64,000 nt of DNA from the NCBI RefSeq assembly GCF_004337445.1, contig NZ_SJZB01000010.1:1-64000 (forward strand). The letters are read 5' to 3'. Within the stretch, counting starts at the first letter, position 1. Each line of letters opens with the position of its first letter. Below, in pieces: positions 1-9,111 of this stretch. A program made the position numbers and the translations under genes. This DNA is from Parasulfuritortus cantonensis (GTDB lineage Bacteria > Pseudomonadota > Gammaproteobacteria > Burkholderiales > Thiobacillaceae). The notes under the pieces are model-generated. The model was given only the letters and a program-made list of their open reading frames with translations. It was not told where the DNA came from and did no database searches.

Positions 1-2455
1 CCATCTCGCGAATCTCGCTGACCCGGGTACGGATCAGGACGCCGCCGGTGGTGATGAGCATGATCTCGTCGCTGGTGTCGACCAGGGTGGCGGCGACCAC
101 CTTGCCGTTGCGCTCGCTGGTCTGGATGGCGATCAGGCCCTGGCCGCCCCGGTTGTGGCGGGTGTATTCGGAGACCGGGGTACGCTTGCCGTAGCCGTTC
201 TCGGTCGCGGTCAGCACAGACTGGTCCTCGTTCTCGGCCACCAGCAGGGCGATCACCGTGGCGCCGTCGGGCAGCTTGACGCCGCGCACGCCGCGCGAGT
301 CGCGGCCCATGGGGCGGACGTCGGCCTCGTCGAAGCGGTTGGCCTTGCCCTCGTCGGTGAACAGCATGACGTCGTGGTGGCCGTCGGTGATGGCGACCCC
401 GATCAGGTAGTCGCCCTCGTCCAGGCGCACGGCGATGATGCCGTTCGAGCGCGGCCGGGAGAAGTCCACCAGCGGGGTCTTCTTCACCGTGCCGTTGGCG
501 GTCGCCATGAAGACGTAATGGCCCTCGTCGAATTCCTTGACCGGCAGGATGGCGGTGACCCGCTCCTCGCCCTCCAGTTTGAGCAGGTTGACGATCGGCT
601 TGCCGCGGCTGCTGCGGCCGCCCTGGGGCACCTCGTAGACCTTGAGCCAGAACATGCGGCCGCGGTCGGTGAAGCAGAGGATGTAGTCGTGCGTGTTGGC
701 GACGAACAGGTTCTCGATGAAATCCTCTTCCTTGGTCGCCGCGGCCTGCTTGCCGCGGCCGCCGCGCTTCTGGGTACGGTATTCGTCGATGGCCTGGGAC
801 TTGATGTAGCCGGTGTTGGACAGGGTCACCATGACGTCTTCCGGGGTGATCAGGTCCTCCAGGCTGAAGCCGGCGGCATCCTCGACGATCTCGCTGCGGC
901 GCTTGTCGCCGAACTGGTTGCGGATAGCGGTCAGTTCCTCGGCGATGATCTGGGTCACCCGCTCCGGCTTGTCGAGGATGTCCAGGAGGTCGGTGATGCG
1001 GTCCATGACCTCCTTGTACTCGCCCAGGATCTTGTCCTGCTCCAGGCCGGTCAGGCGCTGCAGGCGCAGGTCCAGGATGGCCTGGGCCTGGACGTCGGAC
1101 AGGTGGTAGCCGTCCGGGTGCAGGCCGTATTCCGGCGCCAGGCCGAACGGACGGTAGGCTTCGCCGCTCTCGGAACGGGCGAGCATGGCCTCCACCAGGT
1201 CGGACCGCCAGGCCCGTTCCATCAGGCCGGCCTTGGCGTCGGCCGGGGTGGCCGCCGCCTTGATCAGGGCGATGATCTCGTCCACGTTGGCCAGGGCCAC
1301 GGCCAGGCCTTCCAGGACGTGGCCGCGGTCGCGCGCCTTCTTGAGCTCGAATTTCGTGCGCCGGGTCACCACCTCGCGGCGGTGGCGCAGGAATGCCTCC
1401 AGCATATGCTTCAGGTTGAGCAGGCGGGGCTGACCGTCCAGCAGGGCCACCATGTTCATGCCGAAGGTGTCCTGCATCTGGGTCTGCTTGTACAGGTTGT
1501 TGAGCACCACCTCGGGCATCTCGCCGCGCTTCAGCTCGACGACCATGCGCATGCCGGACTTGTCCGACTCGTCGCGGATCTCGGAGATGCCCTCGATGGC
1601 CTTCTCGCGCACCAGTTCGCCGATCTTGGCGCACAGGTTGGCCTTGTTCACCTGGTAGGGCAGTTCGTCGACGATGATGGCCTGGCGGCCGTTCGACTTG
1701 TCGATCTCCTCGAAGTGCACCTTGGCGCGCATCACCACGCGGCCGCGCCCGGTCCGGTAGCCCTCGCGCACGCCCTCGACGCCGTAGATGATGCCGGCGG
1801 TGGGGAAGTCGGGCGCCGGCACGATGTCGATCAGCTCGTCCAGGGTGATCTCGGGCCGTTCCAGCACGGCCAGGCAGGCCTCCACGATCTCGTTCAGGTT
1901 GTGGGGCGGGATGTTGGTGGCCATGCCCACCGCGATGCCGGCCGAGCCGTTGATCAGCAGGTTGGGGATCTTGGCCGGCAGGATCAGCGGCTCCTGCTCG
2001 GAGCCGTCGTAGTTGGGGCCGAAGTCCACCGTCTCCTTGTCGATGTCGGCCAGGAGTTCGTGGGCGATCTTGGCCATGCGGATTTCGGTGTAACGCATGG
2101 CCGCCGCGTTGTCGCCGTCCACGGAGCCGAAGTTGCCCTGGCCGTCCACCAGCGGATAGCGCAGGGAGAAGTCCTGGGCCATGCGCACGATGGTGTCGTA
2201 GACGGCCGTGTCGCCGTGCGGGTGGTACTTACCGATGACGTCGCCGACGATACGGGCCGACTTCTTGTAAGCCTTGTTCCAGTCGTTCGACAGCTCGTGC
2301 ATGGCGTACAGAACGCGCCGGTGCACCGGCTTGAGACCGTCCCTGACATCCGGCAGCGCGCGGCCCACGATCACGCTCATGGCGTAATCCAGGTAGGAGC
2401 GGCGCATCTCCTCTTCCAGACTTACGGGTAGGGTCTCTTTGGCAAATTGGTCCAT
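1..2455 (-). CDS. gyrA: DNA gyrase subunit A, 3' end cut by window edge
   Basis: GyrA cuts and rejoins DNA in the A2B2 gyrase that introduces negative supercoils. The start [10 protein letters not shown] is followed by the family core ([21 protein letters not shown]). The breakage-reunion Tyr is Y122 in AAMRYTE, which gives the same numbering as E. coli. The quinolone-resistance region reads [10 protein letters not shown], so position 83 is Thr where E. coli has Ser, while Asp87 is kept. Thr83 is wild type in some other proteobacteria, so this alone does not imply resistance. About 818 codons are present and the frame is still open at base 2. The family is usually 860-890 residues, so roughly 50 C-terminal residues lie outside. 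The C-terminal beta-pinwheel repeats (RTRVSEIRE) are visible near the edge. ATG 2455 is the only start fitting the conserved N-terminus. Confidence 0.97.
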   Translation of the reverse strand, partial: MDQFAKETLPVSLEEEMRRSYLDYAMSVIVGRALPDVRDGLKPVHRRVLYAMHELSNDWNKAYKKSARIVGDVIGKYHPHGDTAVYDTIVRMAQDFSLRYPLVDGQGNFGSVDGDNAAAMRYTEIRMAKIAHELLADIDKETVDFGPNYDGSEQEPLILPAKIPNLLINGSAGIAVGMATNIPPHNLNEIVEACLAVLERPEITLDELIDIVPAPDFPTAGIIYGVEGVREGYRTGRGRVVMRAKVHFEEIDKSNGRQAIIVDELPYQVNKANLCAKIGELVREKAIEGISEIRDESDKSGMRMVVELKRGEMPEVVLNNLYKQTQMQDTFGMNMVALLDGQPRLLNLKHMLEAFLRHRREVVTRRTKFELKKARDRGHVLEGLAVALANVDEIIALIKAAATPADAKAGLMERAWRSDLVEAMLARSESGEAYRPFGLAPEYGLHPDGYHLSDVQAQAILDLRLQRLTGLEQDKILGEYKEVMDRITDLLDILDKPERVTQIIAEELTAIRNQFGDKRRSEIVEDAAGFSLEDLITPEDVMVTLSNTGYIKSQAIDEYRTQKRGGRGKQAAATKEEDFIENLFVANTHDYILCFTDRGRMFWLKVYEVPQGGRSSRGKPIVNLLKLEGEERVTAILPVKEFDEGHYVFMATANGTVKKTPLVDFSRPRSNGIIAVRLDEGDYLIGVAITDGHHDVMLFTDEGKANRFDEADVRPMGRDSRGVRGVKLPDGATVIALLVAENEDQSVLTATENGYGKRTPVSEYTRHNRGGQGLIAIQTSERNGKVVAATLVDTSDEIMLITTGGVLIRTRVSEIREM

Positions 2456-2493
2456 GGCGGAGCGTTGTCGTTATCGGGGCAAAAAAGTAAGTA

Positions 2494-2499
2494 ATTTTA
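2494..2499 (-). promoter_or_regulatory. possible -10 element of the gyrA promoter
   Basis: On the minus strand an AT-rich stretch in an otherwise GC-rich gap holds TAAAAT, about 40 bases upstream of the gyrA ATG. No good -35 hexamer is obvious at 16-18 bases, so this is a weak prediction. Confidence 0.3.
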
Positions 2500-2550
2500 G
2501 CACGAAACCCGCATCAGACCGAGCTTCCAAGGCCATCCGCAAGCCGTCCG

Positions 2551-2571
2551 AAGGCGCCCGGCAGGCGCCTT
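2551..2571 (-). terminator. GC-rich hairpin after the sucrose operon
   Basis: Perfect inverted repeat AAGGCGCC / GGCGCCTT with a 5-base loop, between the end of the sucrose synthase gene and gyrA. It could end sucrose-operon transcription. On the minus strand it lacks a long U-tract, so it is not a textbook intrinsic terminator. Confidence 0.35.
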
Positions 2572-2598
2572 TTCCGGGCCCCCGCGCAGGGCCTGGAT

Positions 2599-4995
2599 TC
2601 AGTGCCCCAGCGCCAGTGCCAAGGGCCGGAACTGGAGACCGTAGAACATCTCCAGATAACGCCGGGTTTCCGTGCGTTCGAGGTCGCTGACGTATTTCCA
2701 GAAGCCGTACACGCGTGCCAGGGTGAGCATGCGCTCGGCATAGCGCTGCCAGGTGTAGCGGGCCTCGACCCGGGCCAGGCCGCCGGCCGAGATGGCCTGC
2801 CAGTAGCCCTCCTCCTCCCGGCAGCGGGCGAAGAAGGCCGCCAGCTTGGCGGCCGCCTCGTCGCCGTGGTTGGGGTCGACGTGGAAGCCGGAGACGCCGT
2901 CCTCGATGATCTCCAGGGGGCCGCCGAAACAGGTCGCGAAGGTCGGCAGCCCGGACGCCATGGCCTCGATCACGGTCAGGCCGAAGGCCTCGAAGAGGGC
3001 CGGCTGCACGAAGGCGCCCCGGCGGTCGGCGACGAACCGGTACAGCTCTCCGGCGGTCGCCTTGTCGAGGTGGCGGCCCAGCCAGCGCACCTCGCCGTCG
3101 AGGCCGAAGTGGTCCATCAGGTGGTGCAGGTGCAGTATCTGCTCGCGTTCCTCGTCGTCGCCCGAGGCGGCCGGGTCGACGTGGCCGGCCACCACGAGCA
3201 GGTTGACGCGGGCACGCAGCTCGGCGTGGCTGCCGTACCACTCGACCAGTCCGGTGATGTTCTTGATCCGGTCCATGCGCGCCATGGTGAACAGCAACGG
3301 CTTGTCCGGCTCGACCAGGACGCCGCGCGCGTCGGCGCCGGTCTCGGCGCCGAACACCATGGCCTCGATGCCCGGGTGCAGGTGGCCGAGGCGGCGTTCG
3401 CTGCGCTCGTAGGGGAAATAGATGTCCGGATCGGCGCCCGGCGAGACGATGTTGAACTTGGGGTCGTAGATGTCGGTGCCGTTCACGACCCGGTACAGGC
3501 CGGGCAGCGTGAAGGTCATGTAGGACTCGTACTGGCCCAGGCTGTCGGCCGTGCCGGCGATCTCCTGGTAGGTCGAGGTGATGATGAAATCGGCGGCGTT
3601 CATGGCGATCAGGTCGGCCGTGAACTGGCAGCCGAAGTGGTAGTGCGCGTCCATGTCGCGCCAGTACAGATCGGAATACAGGTACTTGGTCTTTTCCAGG
3701 GCATGGGCGATGTTGCACTGGGTGACGCCCAGGTGCTGCGCCATGAGGGTGGCGACGAGGTTGCCGTCGGAGTAGTTGCCGATGATCAGGTCCGGCCGAC
3801 CGTGCAGTTCGGCCAGGAGGTCGCGCTCGGCGTCGACCGCGAAGCGTTCCAGGTAGGGCCAGACCTCGAAGCGCGACAGCCAGTTCGGCAGCACCTCGCC
3901 CGCCGCGTTGCGGAACGGCACGCGCAGGATGCGGGCGTGGCTGCTGCCGGCGATCGCCTCGACGCGCTGGTCGCAGGTCGTACCCTCGGCCTCCGGGATC
4001 AGGCGGGTGATCACCACCACCTGCGGCTCGATGGCGTCCAGGCCCTGCTCGGCCAGGCGCCGGCGCATGTCCGCCTCGAGGGCGCGCACCTGGTCGAGGA
4101 TGTAGACCACCTGGCCGCCGGTATCCGGGCGGCCGAGCACGTTGGACTGGCCGAACCAGCCGTGCGGCGACAGCACGGCGACCGAAAAGATCATCGGTAT
4201 GCGGGCCAGGAAGCTCTCCATGATGGCCGGCGACGGCGCCTCCAGGAGGTCGCGCAGCATGGCCATGGTCTCGCGCACCCGGCCGGCGTCGTTACCCCAG
4301 CCCGGCTCGAAGCCGAGCGCGCGCAGGCGCGGTGCGAACTGTTCCCAGAGCGCCGCGCCGGGCAGCCGGCCGAGCAGGTGGTCGGCCTGGCGCAGGGCGG
4401 TGCGCAGGCTGTCGAGGTCGCCGACGTCGCTGCTCAGCATCAGTTGGCGTTCCTGGCAGCGATGCAGGCGCAGGAAATCGAGCATGCGCAAGGCGCCACC
4501 CTCCAGGGTTTCGAACAATCGGCTCGACAGGCGCCGGTTCAGGAAGCGCACGCCGTTGCCGATCGAATCCGCCTCCTGCAGCTTGGGCATCTCGCGGGAA
4601 AACGGCGCGACGTCGAATTCCAGGGTCCAGGCATCCTCGTCCGCCCCTGTGGCCAGGCGTTCCTTGAAATGCAGGTAGGCGGCGGCGTCGACCGGTTCGA
4701 TGTCCATGGTTTCCAGGTGCACGCGCAGGTACTGCCAGCGCGCCACGTTGTGGCGCAGCGCCAGATACAGCCAGGCGTGGTTGACGGCCGCCTCCTGACA
4801 GAGGGCGACCGCCTCGGCGAGCGGCGAGTCCGGCATGCCGGCGTCGTCGTCGGCCTGGCTCGCGTAGGCGTCGGTGATCGCGCTGCGCAACAGGAACTGG
4901 CGGTCCAGCGCGACGAGGCTGTGCAGCAGGCGATGGGCGTCGCTGCGGTGGTCCTGGAAATAGCTGCGCAGGCGGTCGATCAGGCGAGGTTTCAT
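2599..4995 (-). CDS. sus: sucrose synthase
   Basis: GT4-family GT-B enzyme that reversibly converts sucrose plus NDP to NDP-glucose plus fructose. At 798 residues it has the usual length of plant and Nitrosomonas-type enzymes. An N-terminal alpha-helical regulatory region (about residues 1-260) is followed by the GT-B part. Visible marks are GQVVYILDQVRALE, the LEKTKYLYSDLYW segment, NGTDIYDPKFNIVSPGAD, and the donor-site E-x7-E motif in EAFGLTVIEAMASGLP. The start MKPRLIDRLRSYF is chosen because its ATG overlaps the fructokinase stop (ATGA), which implies translational coupling. It is the last gene of sps-spp-fructokinase-sus. With fructokinase next door, it probably cleaves sucrose to NDP-glucose for glycogen or polysaccharide and feeds fructose to glycolysis. 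Confidence 0.95.
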   Translation of the reverse strand: MKPRLIDRLRSYFQDHRSDAHRLLHSLVALDRQFLLRSAITDAYASQADDDAGMPDSPLAEAVALCQEAAVNHAWLYLALRHNVARWQYLRVHLETMDIEPVDAAAYLHFKERLATGADEDAWTLEFDVAPFSREMPKLQEADSIGNGVRFLNRRLSSRLFETLEGGALRMLDFLRLHRCQERQLMLSSDVGDLDSLRTALRQADHLLGRLPGAALWEQFAPRLRALGFEPGWGNDAGRVRETMAMLRDLLEAPSPAIMESFLARIPMIFSVAVLSPHGWFGQSNVLGRPDTGGQVVYILDQVRALEADMRRRLAEQGLDAIEPQVVVITRLIPEAEGTTCDQRVEAIAGSSHARILRVPFRNAAGEVLPNWLSRFEVWPYLERFAVDAERDLLAELHGRPDLIIGNYSDGNLVATLMAQHLGVTQCNIAHALEKTKYLYSDLYWRDMDAHYHFGCQFTADLIAMNAADFIITSTYQEIAGTADSLGQYESYMTFTLPGLYRVVNGTDIYDPKFNIVSPGADPDIYFPYERSERRLGHLHPGIEAMVFGAETGADARGVLVEPDKPLLFTMARMDRIKNITGLVEWYGSHAELRARVNLLVVAGHVDPAASGDDEEREQILHLHHLMDHFGLDGEVRWLGRHLDKATAGELYRFVADRRGAFVQPALFEAFGLTVIEAMASGLPTFATCFGGPLEIIEDGVSGFHVDPNHGDEAAAKLAAFFARCREEEGYWQAISAGGLARVEARYTWQRYAERMLTLARVYGFWKYVSDLERTETRRYLEMFYGLQFRPLALALGH

Positions 4996-5873
4996 GGCGC
5001 GCTCCAGGCATCCAGGAAGGGTCGATAGAAGGCCGCATCGGCCACGGTGGCACCGCGTACGCCGACGATGGCGGAGGCGAAGGACTGGGCCCGCTGCAGG
5101 CTGGCACCAAGGTCCCAGCCGGCCAGGAGGCCCAGCATCAGCACGGCCGAGAAGGCGTCGCCGGCGCCGACGGTATCGACCACCGGGCCGCTCGCGGCCG
5201 GGCGCACCGTGGCCTCGCCCGCCTCCACGTCGACCGCCTGGGCGCCCGCCGCGCCCAGGGTGACCACCACCCGGCGCAGGTCGAAGCGCCGGCACAACCG
5301 GGCGGCGCGCTCGGCGACCGAGCCGGCAGCGCCTTCGATGCAGGCCAGTTCGTCCTCGTTCAGCTTGGCCCAGGTCGCCCGTTCCAGCCAGGCCTCCAGG
5401 TCGTCCGCCCGCCACCAGGGTGGGCGCAGGTTGACGTCCAGGAAGATGGGCGCCCCCAGGCGCCGGGTCAGGTCGTCCAGGGCCCGGCGGGAATCCGGGC
5501 GCCAGAGCGCCAGGCTGCCGTGGTACAGCAACCCCGGGCGGCCGCCCGTCGCCCCGCTTGCCCGGATGTGGCCGTAGGCCTGGTCCGGGTCGATGCGGTA
5601 ACGCGGCTCGCCGGCCGCCAGCTCGACGTCGACGCGGCCGGTGGCCCGCTCGGGGTCGGTTTCCACGGCGGCGCAGTCCATGCCCCAGTCGTGCATGGCG
5701 GCGAGCACCCGGTGCCCGGCCGGATCGGCGCCGACCCGGCTGACCAACAGCGGGGCCACGCCGAAGCCCTGCAGGTGCCAGGCGGTATTGAACGGGGCGC
5801 CGCCGAGGACCTCGCTGCCGTCCGGGAAGCGGTCGAACAGCACTTCGCCGAAGATCAGCGGCCGCCCGGTCAA
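4992..5873 (-). CDS. PfkB-family fructokinase
   Basis: Sugar kinase of the ribokinase/PfkB family, here most likely phosphorylating fructose released by the neighbouring sucrose synthase. The 293 residues show the N-terminal GG substrate motif (EVLGGAPFNTAWHL), the anion-hole/catalytic motif DTVGAGDAF near the C-terminus, and the NLRPPWW segment usual in fructokinases. A TTG start at 5873 is chosen because it begins the conserved GRPLIFGEVLFDRF and overlaps the upstream stop (TTGA). The only upstream in-frame start would add a long stretch that is antisense-like and rich in Gly/Pro. The gene ends in an ATGA overlap with sus. Fructose as substrate is inferred from context; the family also covers ribose, adenosine and ketodeoxygluconate kinases. 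Confidence 0.88.
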   Translation of the reverse strand: MTGRPLIFGEVLFDRFPDGSEVLGGAPFNTAWHLQGFGVAPLLVSRVGADPAGHRVLAAMHDWGMDCAAVETDPERATGRVDVELAAGEPRYRIDPDQAYGHIRASGATGGRPGLLYHGSLALWRPDSRRALDDLTRRLGAPIFLDVNLRPPWWRADDLEAWLERATWAKLNEDELACIEGAAGSVAERAARLCRRFDLRRVVVTLGAAGAQAVDVEAGEATVRPAASGPVVDTVGAGDAFSAVLMLGLLAGWDLGASLQRAQSFASAIVGVRGATVADAAFYRPFLDAWSAP

Positions 5874-6699
5874 GGCAGGTACTCCGGCAGGAAATGGGCC
5901 AGGCCTTCCAGGATGCCGGCGCTGTAGTTGCCGTTTAGGCCGCGCCAGCCGCCTTCGGCCAGGTACAGGCGCCCGCCGGTGCCGTTCGCCGCCGCCAGCG
6001 CCCGCGCCTGGTGGCGCACGGAGGCGGTGGCGTTGGCGACCAGGACGGCGGGAAACGGCCCGGCCAGGACCTCGAGGTCGTTGCCGCTGTCGCCGGCGAA
6101 CAGGGTCCGCGCGGGGCCGAGTTCCAGGCGCTCGGCCAGGAAGGCCAGGGCGTGGAGCTTGCCCGCCGAGGCCGGCAGGACGTCGAGCAGGCCGACCGCG
6201 GCCGCCTCGTCGACGCTCCAGACCAGGTTGACCGCCGCGCCCAGGCCGGCCAGGCGCGCGCGGGCCTCGGCCAGGAGCCCGGCCGGATCGGCCAGGAGCG
6301 GCGTGTAGTAGCTCAGCTTGTGGCGGTTCTGCTTGGCCGCCTCCTGCAGGCGCAGGCCGGCCAATCCGGCCAGGGCCGGCGCCAGGTCGCCCGCCTCCCG
6401 GCCTTGCCAGTCGCCCGCGATAAACATCTCCCAGTCCGCGATCGGCCGCCAATCGCCCCCTCGACGCGGTACACGGTGCTGCCGACGTCGCCGATCAGAT
6501 AATCGGGCACGGGCAGGCCGTACTCGGCGATGGCCGCCTCGACCAGGGCGCGGTGGCGACCGGTGACGTAGGCGAGGACGACGTCGGGGCGCGCCGCCAC
6601 CCGGGCGAACAGGGCACGGGCGCCGGGCGACTCCGGCGCGGCCCCGTTCGGGATCAGGGTCCGATCCAGGTCGGTGGCGATCAGGACCCGGCCGCTCAT
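5870..6699 (-). CDS. spp: sucrose-6-phosphate phosphatase (HAD), apparent frameshift
   Basis: HAD-superfamily phosphatase of the sucrose-phosphatase type, removing phosphate from sucrose-6-phosphate made by the upstream synthase. The N-terminal half (MSGRVLIATDLDRTL, motif I with D10, D12 and T14, then VTGRH, to GSTVYRVEG) lies in one frame. The C-terminal half (DWRPIADWEMFI..., Lys motif KQNRHKLSYY, motif IV GDSGNDLEVL, to the stop) lies in another. The frames join at a run of five C on the plus strand (6456-6460). Restoring one base gives VYRVEGGDWRP and a 276-residue protein of normal size. The ATG at 6699 overlaps the sps stop (ATGA). A sequencing error in the run is likelier than a true pseudogene, because both halves and all catalytic motifs are well preserved. 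Confidence 0.85.
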
Positions 6700-8909
6700 C
6701 GGCCATCCGCCCCGGGCACGTTGCAGCTGCCGTAGAAGTCGTAGTGCTCGATCGCCTCCAGGATGCCGCGCGCATAGCCCGCCTGGGCGAAATAGATGCG
6801 CTCGACGTCGGCCAGCTTGGACAGCTCCTCGTGATGACGGTTGGCCACCACCACGGCCAGGGTGTTGCCGCGCATCATGTCCTCGTCCGCACCGGAGCCG
6901 CCGGCCGCGAGCACGTGCTCCAGGGGGATGCCCCACTGGTGCGTGAACCAGCGCAGGGCCATGCCCTTGGAGGCGCGCACCGGGGTGACGTCGAGGAACT
7001 GGCCGAACGCCAGCGACACGTTGACGGTCTGTTCGGCCTGGTGCAGCAGGCTGTTGATCGTCTCTAGCGGCGGCGCCACCTGGGGATCGATGAAATAGCT
7101 GACCTTGAAGCCGGTCTGTTCCTCCTTGCCTTGGCGCTTCAGGCCGGGCAACTCGTCGAGCACGGCGCGCACCGCGCGCGGCGTCCAGAGATGGTCGATG
7201 TGGCGGCTCCAGGCCTTGTCCTCCTGGTATTCCGGGGCGTAGTGGATGGCCGTACCCAGGCTGGATATGAGCACGTCGGGCATCGGGATGCCGTGCCGGC
7301 GCATGACCTTGAGGGCGGATTCCAGGCTGCGCCCGGTGACGATGCCGAAGCTGGCGCACTTGCGGTTGGCGCGCACGACGCGCACGAAGTCGGCCAGCGA
7401 GGCGGGATCGCCGAGCAGGTTCTGGTCGAGATCCGTGAAGATGGCGCGGTCGTGGTATAGCCGCGGGCGCCGGCGCAGGACCGGGTGCGCCGGCGCCGTG
7501 CCGCCTTCGAGCAACGGCCGCACGGCGGCCAGGTAGGCCTCGGCGTGGGCGGTCCAGGAATAGTGCCGCTGGACGCCTTCCAGGCCCTGCTGGGCCAGGC
7601 GCCGCCGGCTGTCCGGGTCGTCGATGACCTCGAGCAGGGCCGCCACGATGGCGTCGCCGTCGAGCGGGTCGACCAGATAGCCGTTGCGGCAGTTGGCGAC
7701 GATATCGCGCGGACCGCCGTCTGCGGTGGCGACGATGGGCAGGCCGCTGGCGGCCGCCTCGATGAGGGTGAGGCCGAACGGCTCGGTCAGGGCCGGATTG
7801 ATGAACACCCCGCCCGAACTGGCTGCCAGGCGGTAGAGCACCGGCACCTCGTCGCGCCGGTGGTGCTTGGGGTAGGCAATCCGGCCATACAGGTCATAGC
7901 GGTCGATGTCGAGCAGCAGGTTGCCGAGCACCGCCTGGGCGCCGCCGTCGAGGTCGCGGACGTCGTCCCGGTTGCCCGCCACCACGACCAGGTTGGCCTT
8001 CTCCTGCAATTCCGCCGAGCTGCCGTAGGCCTGCACCAGGGTGGCGATGTTCTTGCGCTCGTCCGGCCTGGAGATGGCCAGGACCAGGGGTTTGTCCGGC
8101 TCGCGCAGGAAGCGGGCCACCTCGCCGGCGATCGGCTCGGCGCGCTCGCCGCCGTCCGGCGGCTTGAAACGGGCCAGGTCGACCCCAGGCGGGATGACGC
8201 GCATCTGGCCGGGCTGATAGTGGTCGTAGAGGCCGTATTGCTCCTCGACCTCGTCCGCCGTGGAGGCGATCACCAGTTCCGCCGCGGCCAGGGTATCCTC
8301 CTCCGCCTCGACCCGCCGGCCCATCTGGTAGCGAGCCTCGATGACGTCATGCTTGAGGCCGGCGGCGAACAGGCGCCGGCGCTTGACCCGGCCGAGCGAA
8401 TGGCCAGTATGGACCAGGGGTACGCCGAGCTGGGCGGCCAGCCGCTTGCCGACGTAGCCGGCGTCGGCGTAATGGCTGTGCACGAGGTCGGGCAGGCGGC
8501 CCTCGGCGCGCAGGAAGCTCAGGGTGTTGTCGGCGAAGGAATCGAGGTGATCCCAGAGCGATTCCTTGGCCAGGTAGCCTTCCGGCCCGGCGTCGATGCG
8601 GACGATGCGGGCGTTGCCGGCGAGCGGCTCGACCGGCGCGGAGTAATCGGGACTGACCTGGCCATCGAGCACGCGCCGCGTAACCAGGTCGACCCGGGCG
8701 ACGCCCGGGCACGCGGCAAGGGCACGGGCCAGTTCGACCACGTACAGGGTCTGCCCGCCGGTATCGGCATCACGCCCCAGTTCCAGGTCGTGGCTGCGGA
8801 TCAGGCCGTGGATGCTGAGCAACAGGACATACAGGCCCGGCGCGGCGGTTTGGGAAGATTCCGGGAGGGACGGACTGCCTCCCCCGAGACCAGAATTTCG
8901 CGAAACCAT
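6696..8909 (-). CDS. sps: sucrose-phosphate synthase with C-terminal HAD-like domain
   Basis: Transfers glucose from NDP-glucose to fructose-6-phosphate, the committed step of sucrose synthesis. An N-terminal GT4 GT-B domain (about residues 20-470) shows LLLSIHGLIRSHDLELGRD with DTGGQTLYVVELARAL, PHSHYADAGY-like LVHSHYADAGYVGKRLA, and the E-x7-E donor motif in LTEPFGLTLIEAAASG. From about residue 490 a HAD-like domain follows (AIFTDLDQNLL, FGIVTGRSLES, SKGMALRWF). Motif IV, normally GDSGND, reads GGSGADED and has lost the first Asp, so this domain is probably not a working phosphatase, which agrees with a separate spp gene. ATG 8909 (MVSRNSG) is chosen; a TTG at 8945 would add 12 residues and run through an inverted repeat. 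First gene of the sucrose operon. Confidence 0.93.
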   Translation of the reverse strand: MVSRNSGLGGGSPSLPESSQTAAPGLYVLLLSIHGLIRSHDLELGRDADTGGQTLYVVELARALAACPGVARVDLVTRRVLDGQVSPDYSAPVEPLAGNARIVRIDAGPEGYLAKESLWDHLDSFADNTLSFLRAEGRLPDLVHSHYADAGYVGKRLAAQLGVPLVHTGHSLGRVKRRRLFAAGLKHDVIEARYQMGRRVEAEEDTLAAAELVIASTADEVEEQYGLYDHYQPGQMRVIPPGVDLARFKPPDGGERAEPIAGEVARFLREPDKPLVLAISRPDERKNIATLVQAYGSSAELQEKANLVVVAGNRDDVRDLDGGAQAVLGNLLLDIDRYDLYGRIAYPKHHRRDEVPVLYRLAASSGGVFINPALTEPFGLTLIEAAASGLPIVATADGGPRDIVANCRNGYLVDPLDGDAIVAALLEVIDDPDSRRRLAQQGLEGVQRHYSWTAHAEAYLAAVRPLLEGGTAPAHPVLRRRPRLYHDRAIFTDLDQNLLGDPASLADFVRVVRANRKCASFGIVTGRSLESALKVMRRHGIPMPDVLISSLGTAIHYAPEYQEDKAWSRHIDHLWTPRAVRAVLDELPGLKRQGKEEQTGFKVSYFIDPQVAPPLETINSLLHQAEQTVNVSLAFGQFLDVTPVRASKGMALRWFTHQWGIPLEHVLAAGGSGADEDMMRGNTLAVVVANRHHEELSKLADVERIYFAQAGYARGILEAIEHYDFYGSCNVPGADGR

Positions 8910-8917
8910 GTTTTTTA

Positions 8918-8934
8918 GGGTAACGCGATTACCC
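8918..8934 (-). promoter_or_regulatory. short palindrome just upstream of sps, possible operator
   Basis: GGGTAA-CGCGA-TTACCC, perfect 6-base arms with a central CG, lies 9 bases before the sps start codon. The position and symmetry suit a repressor site or a translation-blocking hairpin controlling the sucrose operon. The cognate regulator cannot be told from the sequence. Confidence 0.35.
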
Positions 8935-9027
8935 GAGTGAGGCAAAAGGCCCGCCGGCCCCGGGGTACCAAGCCGCGGTGCTCCGGCACGCAGTGCGGCC
9001 GAAGGTCATGCGGTCAGCGCGCCCCAC

Positions 9028-9052
9028 AAACCAGACGATATTACTCGGGTAT
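9028..9052 (+). promoter_or_regulatory. IscR-type (Rrf2 family) binding site upstream of superoxide reductase
   Basis: A 25-base imperfect palindrome with left half AAACCAGACG and right half TACTCGGGTAT around an AT centre. Laid against the E. coli type-1 IscR consensus as I remember it (ATASYYGACTRWWWYAGTCRRSTAT) it agrees at 21 of 25 positions. It lies 60-84 bases before the superoxide reductase ATG and next to AT-rich promoter-like sequence (TAAACTATCAT). Control by an Fe-S-sensing regulator would make sense for this product. The consensus is from memory and no search was run. Confidence 0.5.
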
Positions 9053-9111
9053 TAAACTATCATTAGTCGTGCTGCACCCCACCACCCTTCAGTCCGCACC
9101 AGGAGAACGCC

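Noticed and set aside
2194-2220. Thr83 in GyrA as a quinolone-resistance mutation
   Set aside because: Thr at this position is wild type in several proteobacteria, so it is no evidence of selection.
155-2431. Open frame of 758 codons on the plus strand
   Set aside because: It is the antisense of gyrA. Its translation is Val/Ala/Asp/Gln/His/Gly-rich with no known domain, a usual effect of high GC at third codon positions.
5874-6452. Fructokinase starting near 6452 (486 residues)
   Set aside because: The extra N-terminus lies over the spp gene and has shadow-frame composition; the kinase fold begins at the TTG at 5873.
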